A DNA stretch of 31,068 nt from NCBI GenBank assembly GCA_035550595.1, contig DASZOV010000151.1, forward strand, positions 1 to 31,068, read 5' to 3'. Positions 29,835 to 31,068 of this stretch are shown piece after piece. The DNA comes from CALFMR01 sp035550595. GTDB taxonomy: Bacteria > Acidobacteriota > Vicinamibacteria > Vicinamibacterales > SCN-69-37. Each line of letters starts with the position of its first letter. Position 1 is the stretch's first letter. The notes under the pieces were generated by a model that saw only the letters and a program-made list of their open reading frames with translations, had not been told where the DNA came from and ran no database searches. The translations under genes and the position numbers were made by a program.

Positions 29835-30995
29835 TTAATGGCCGAGCGCGACGACGCGCTCGGCCGCCTCACCCATGGTGTCCGCGGTCGTAAAGTTGAG
29901 GCCGCTCGACTTGAGCATTTCCTTGCCCTGCTCGACGTTCGTGCCTTCCATGCGGATGACGATGGGCACGCGCACGCCGAGGTCGCGGACGGCGGCGATG
30001 ACGCCTTCCGCGAGGACGTCGCAGCGCAGGATGCCGCCGAAGATGTTGATGAGCACGGCGCGCACGTTCGTGTCTGACATGAGGATGCGGAACGCGTTCT
30101 TGATCTGCTCCGCGTTGGCGCCGCCGCCGACGTCGAGGAAGTTGGCCGGCTCGCCGCCCGCCAGCTTGATGATGTCCATCGTCGCCATGGCGAGCCCGGC
30201 GCCGTTGACCATGCAGCCGACCGTGCCGTCGAGCTTGATGTAGTTGAGCGAGAACTTCGACGCTTCGATCTCGAGCGGATCTTCCTCCGTGAGGTCGCGC
30301 AGTTCCTTGAGATCGGCGTGACGGAAGAGCGCGTTGTCGTCGAAGTTGACCTTCGCGTCGAGCGCGACCAGATCGCCGGATTCGGTGACGATGAGCGGGT
30401 TGATCTCGACGAGCGAGGCATCGGTCGCGAGGAACGCCTGGTAGATGGCGGCCATCAGCTTGACGGCCTTCCCCACCTGCGGCCCCTGCAGCCCGAGCGC
30501 GAAGGCGAGCTGTCGCGCCTGGAAGCCCTGCAGGCCGAGCGCCGGATCGATGAACGCCTTGAAGATGCGCTCCGGCGTCTCGGCCGCGACCTTCTCGATT
30601 TCGACGCCGCCGTCCGGGCTGACCATCATGACCGGCCGCTTCGTCGCGCGATCGATGACGAGGCCCAAGTACAGCTCGCGGGCGATGGCCAGTCCTTCTT
30701 CAATGAGGAGCCGACCAACGGTGCGTCCCTCGGGCCCGGTCTGGTGCGTGACCAGGCGCATGCCGAGCATGGCCTTTGCCGTGTCGTAGGCTGCATCGGC
30801 GCCGCTGACGACCTTGACGCCGCCGCCCTTGCCGCGGCCGCCGGCATGGATCTGCGCCTTGACGACAACGACCGGTGTGCCGAGCTCGACGGCCGCCGCG
30901 CGCGCTTCGTCGGCGCTGAAGGCCGCGATGCCGCGCGGCACGGGCACGCCGAACCGGCGCAGGATCTCCTTACCCTGATATTCGTGGATTTTCAT
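29835..30995 (-). CDS. sucC: Succinyl-CoA synthetase (ADP-forming type), beta subunit
   Basis: The 386-residue product has the ATP-grasp N-terminus MKIHEYQGKEILRRFGVPVP, the nucleotide-binding VVKAQIHAGGRGKGGGVKV, EINPLIV, and a C-terminal FGGILRCDVLAEGVI contact loop. Its length matches bacterial SucC (~388). ATG 30995 is the standard start; no strong ribosome-binding site is visible in the 73 bp left before the window edge, which hold no other gene. It heads the sucC-sucD-korA-korB-ndk run in the same direction. Confidence 0.96.
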   Translation of the reverse strand: MKIHEYQGKEILRRFGVPVPRGIAAFSADEARAAAVELGTPVVVVKAQIHAGGRGKGGGVKVVSGADAAYDTAKAMLGMRLVTHQTGPEGRTVGRLLIEEGLAIARELYLGLVIDRATKRPVMMVSPDGGVEIEKVAAETPERIFKAFIDPALGLQGFQARQLAFALGLQGPQVGKAVKLMAAIYQAFLATDASLVEINPLIVTESGDLVALDAKVNFDDNALFRHADLKELRDLTEEDPLEIEASKFSLNYIKLDGTVGCMVNGAGLAMATMDIIKLAGGEPANFLDVGGGANAEQIKNAFRILMSDTNVRAVLINIFGGILRCDVLAEGVIAAVRDLGVRVPIVIRMEGTNVEQGKEMLKSSGLNFTTADTMGEAAERVVALGH

Positions 30996-31068
30996 CGAAG
31001 CAGACGTCCCGACAAGAGAGGAATGAGTCAGCCGGACGCGCGGCGGCCATGGTCATCCGACCGAGAGC

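Overview
The window is GC-rich, densely coded DNA from a member of the Acidobacteriota, most likely the Vicinamibacteria. The evidence for that placement is the 911-residue ADOP-type permease (an acidobacterial family), the use of a 2-oxoglutarate:ferredoxin oxidoreductase, the clade II nitrous-oxide reductase cluster, and intergenic TTCGAA-rich repeats that I associate with this group. The taxonomic call is inference; the gene calls rest on sequence motifs.

Layout. 1-3130: end of a ferredoxin-reductase-type flavoprotein, a small basic protein, a PoxB-like ThDP enzyme and MscL. 3186-9169: a REPIN-like palindrome, a BRCT protein, a secreted alpha/beta hydrolase bracketed by inverted copies of a repeat, a Tat-exported TIM-barrel protein, a VIT/CCC1 transporter, and a PepSY membrane protein with an overlapping 52-residue membrane ORF. 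9170-12067: a divergent regulatory region and the ADOP permease. 12096-14580: a DUF4260 protein, a VapBC pair, a truncated nucleotidyltransferase and a VOC protein. 14621-21191 (minus strand): a compact operon, cytochrome c, nosZ, nosD, nosF, nosY, an unnamed four-helix membrane protein and nosL. 21369-22869 (plus strand): ric/ytfE and a Crp/Fnr regulator. 22888-23586: an ADOP relic, a UPF0175 antitoxin with a broken DUF3368 toxin, and the initiator tRNA. 23730-31000 (minus strand): a secreted Ser/Pro-rich protein, dcd, a DUF2905 protein, ndk, korB, korA, sucD and sucC.

How it fits together. The nos operon encodes N2O respiration: a lipoprotein cytochrome c can feed NosZ, NosDFY and NosL supply its copper centres, and the unnamed membrane protein sits inside the maturation block. 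A perfect palindrome with an FNR/DNR-like core lies in the promoter region between the nos operon and ric. A Crp/Fnr regulator without a cysteine cluster lies next to ric, so N2O reduction, nitrosative-stress repair and their regulator probably form one unit. At the right end, KorAB makes succinyl-CoA and reduced ferredoxin, SucCD conserves the thioester as a nucleoside triphosphate, and Ndk and Dcd handle nucleotides.

The most unusual feature is a mosaic intergenic repeat family at five or more loci. Three copies share a hairpin whose loop is constant while the stem bases change in compensating pairs. Two copies in opposite orientation bracket the hydrolase gene, and one lies inside the sucCD operon.
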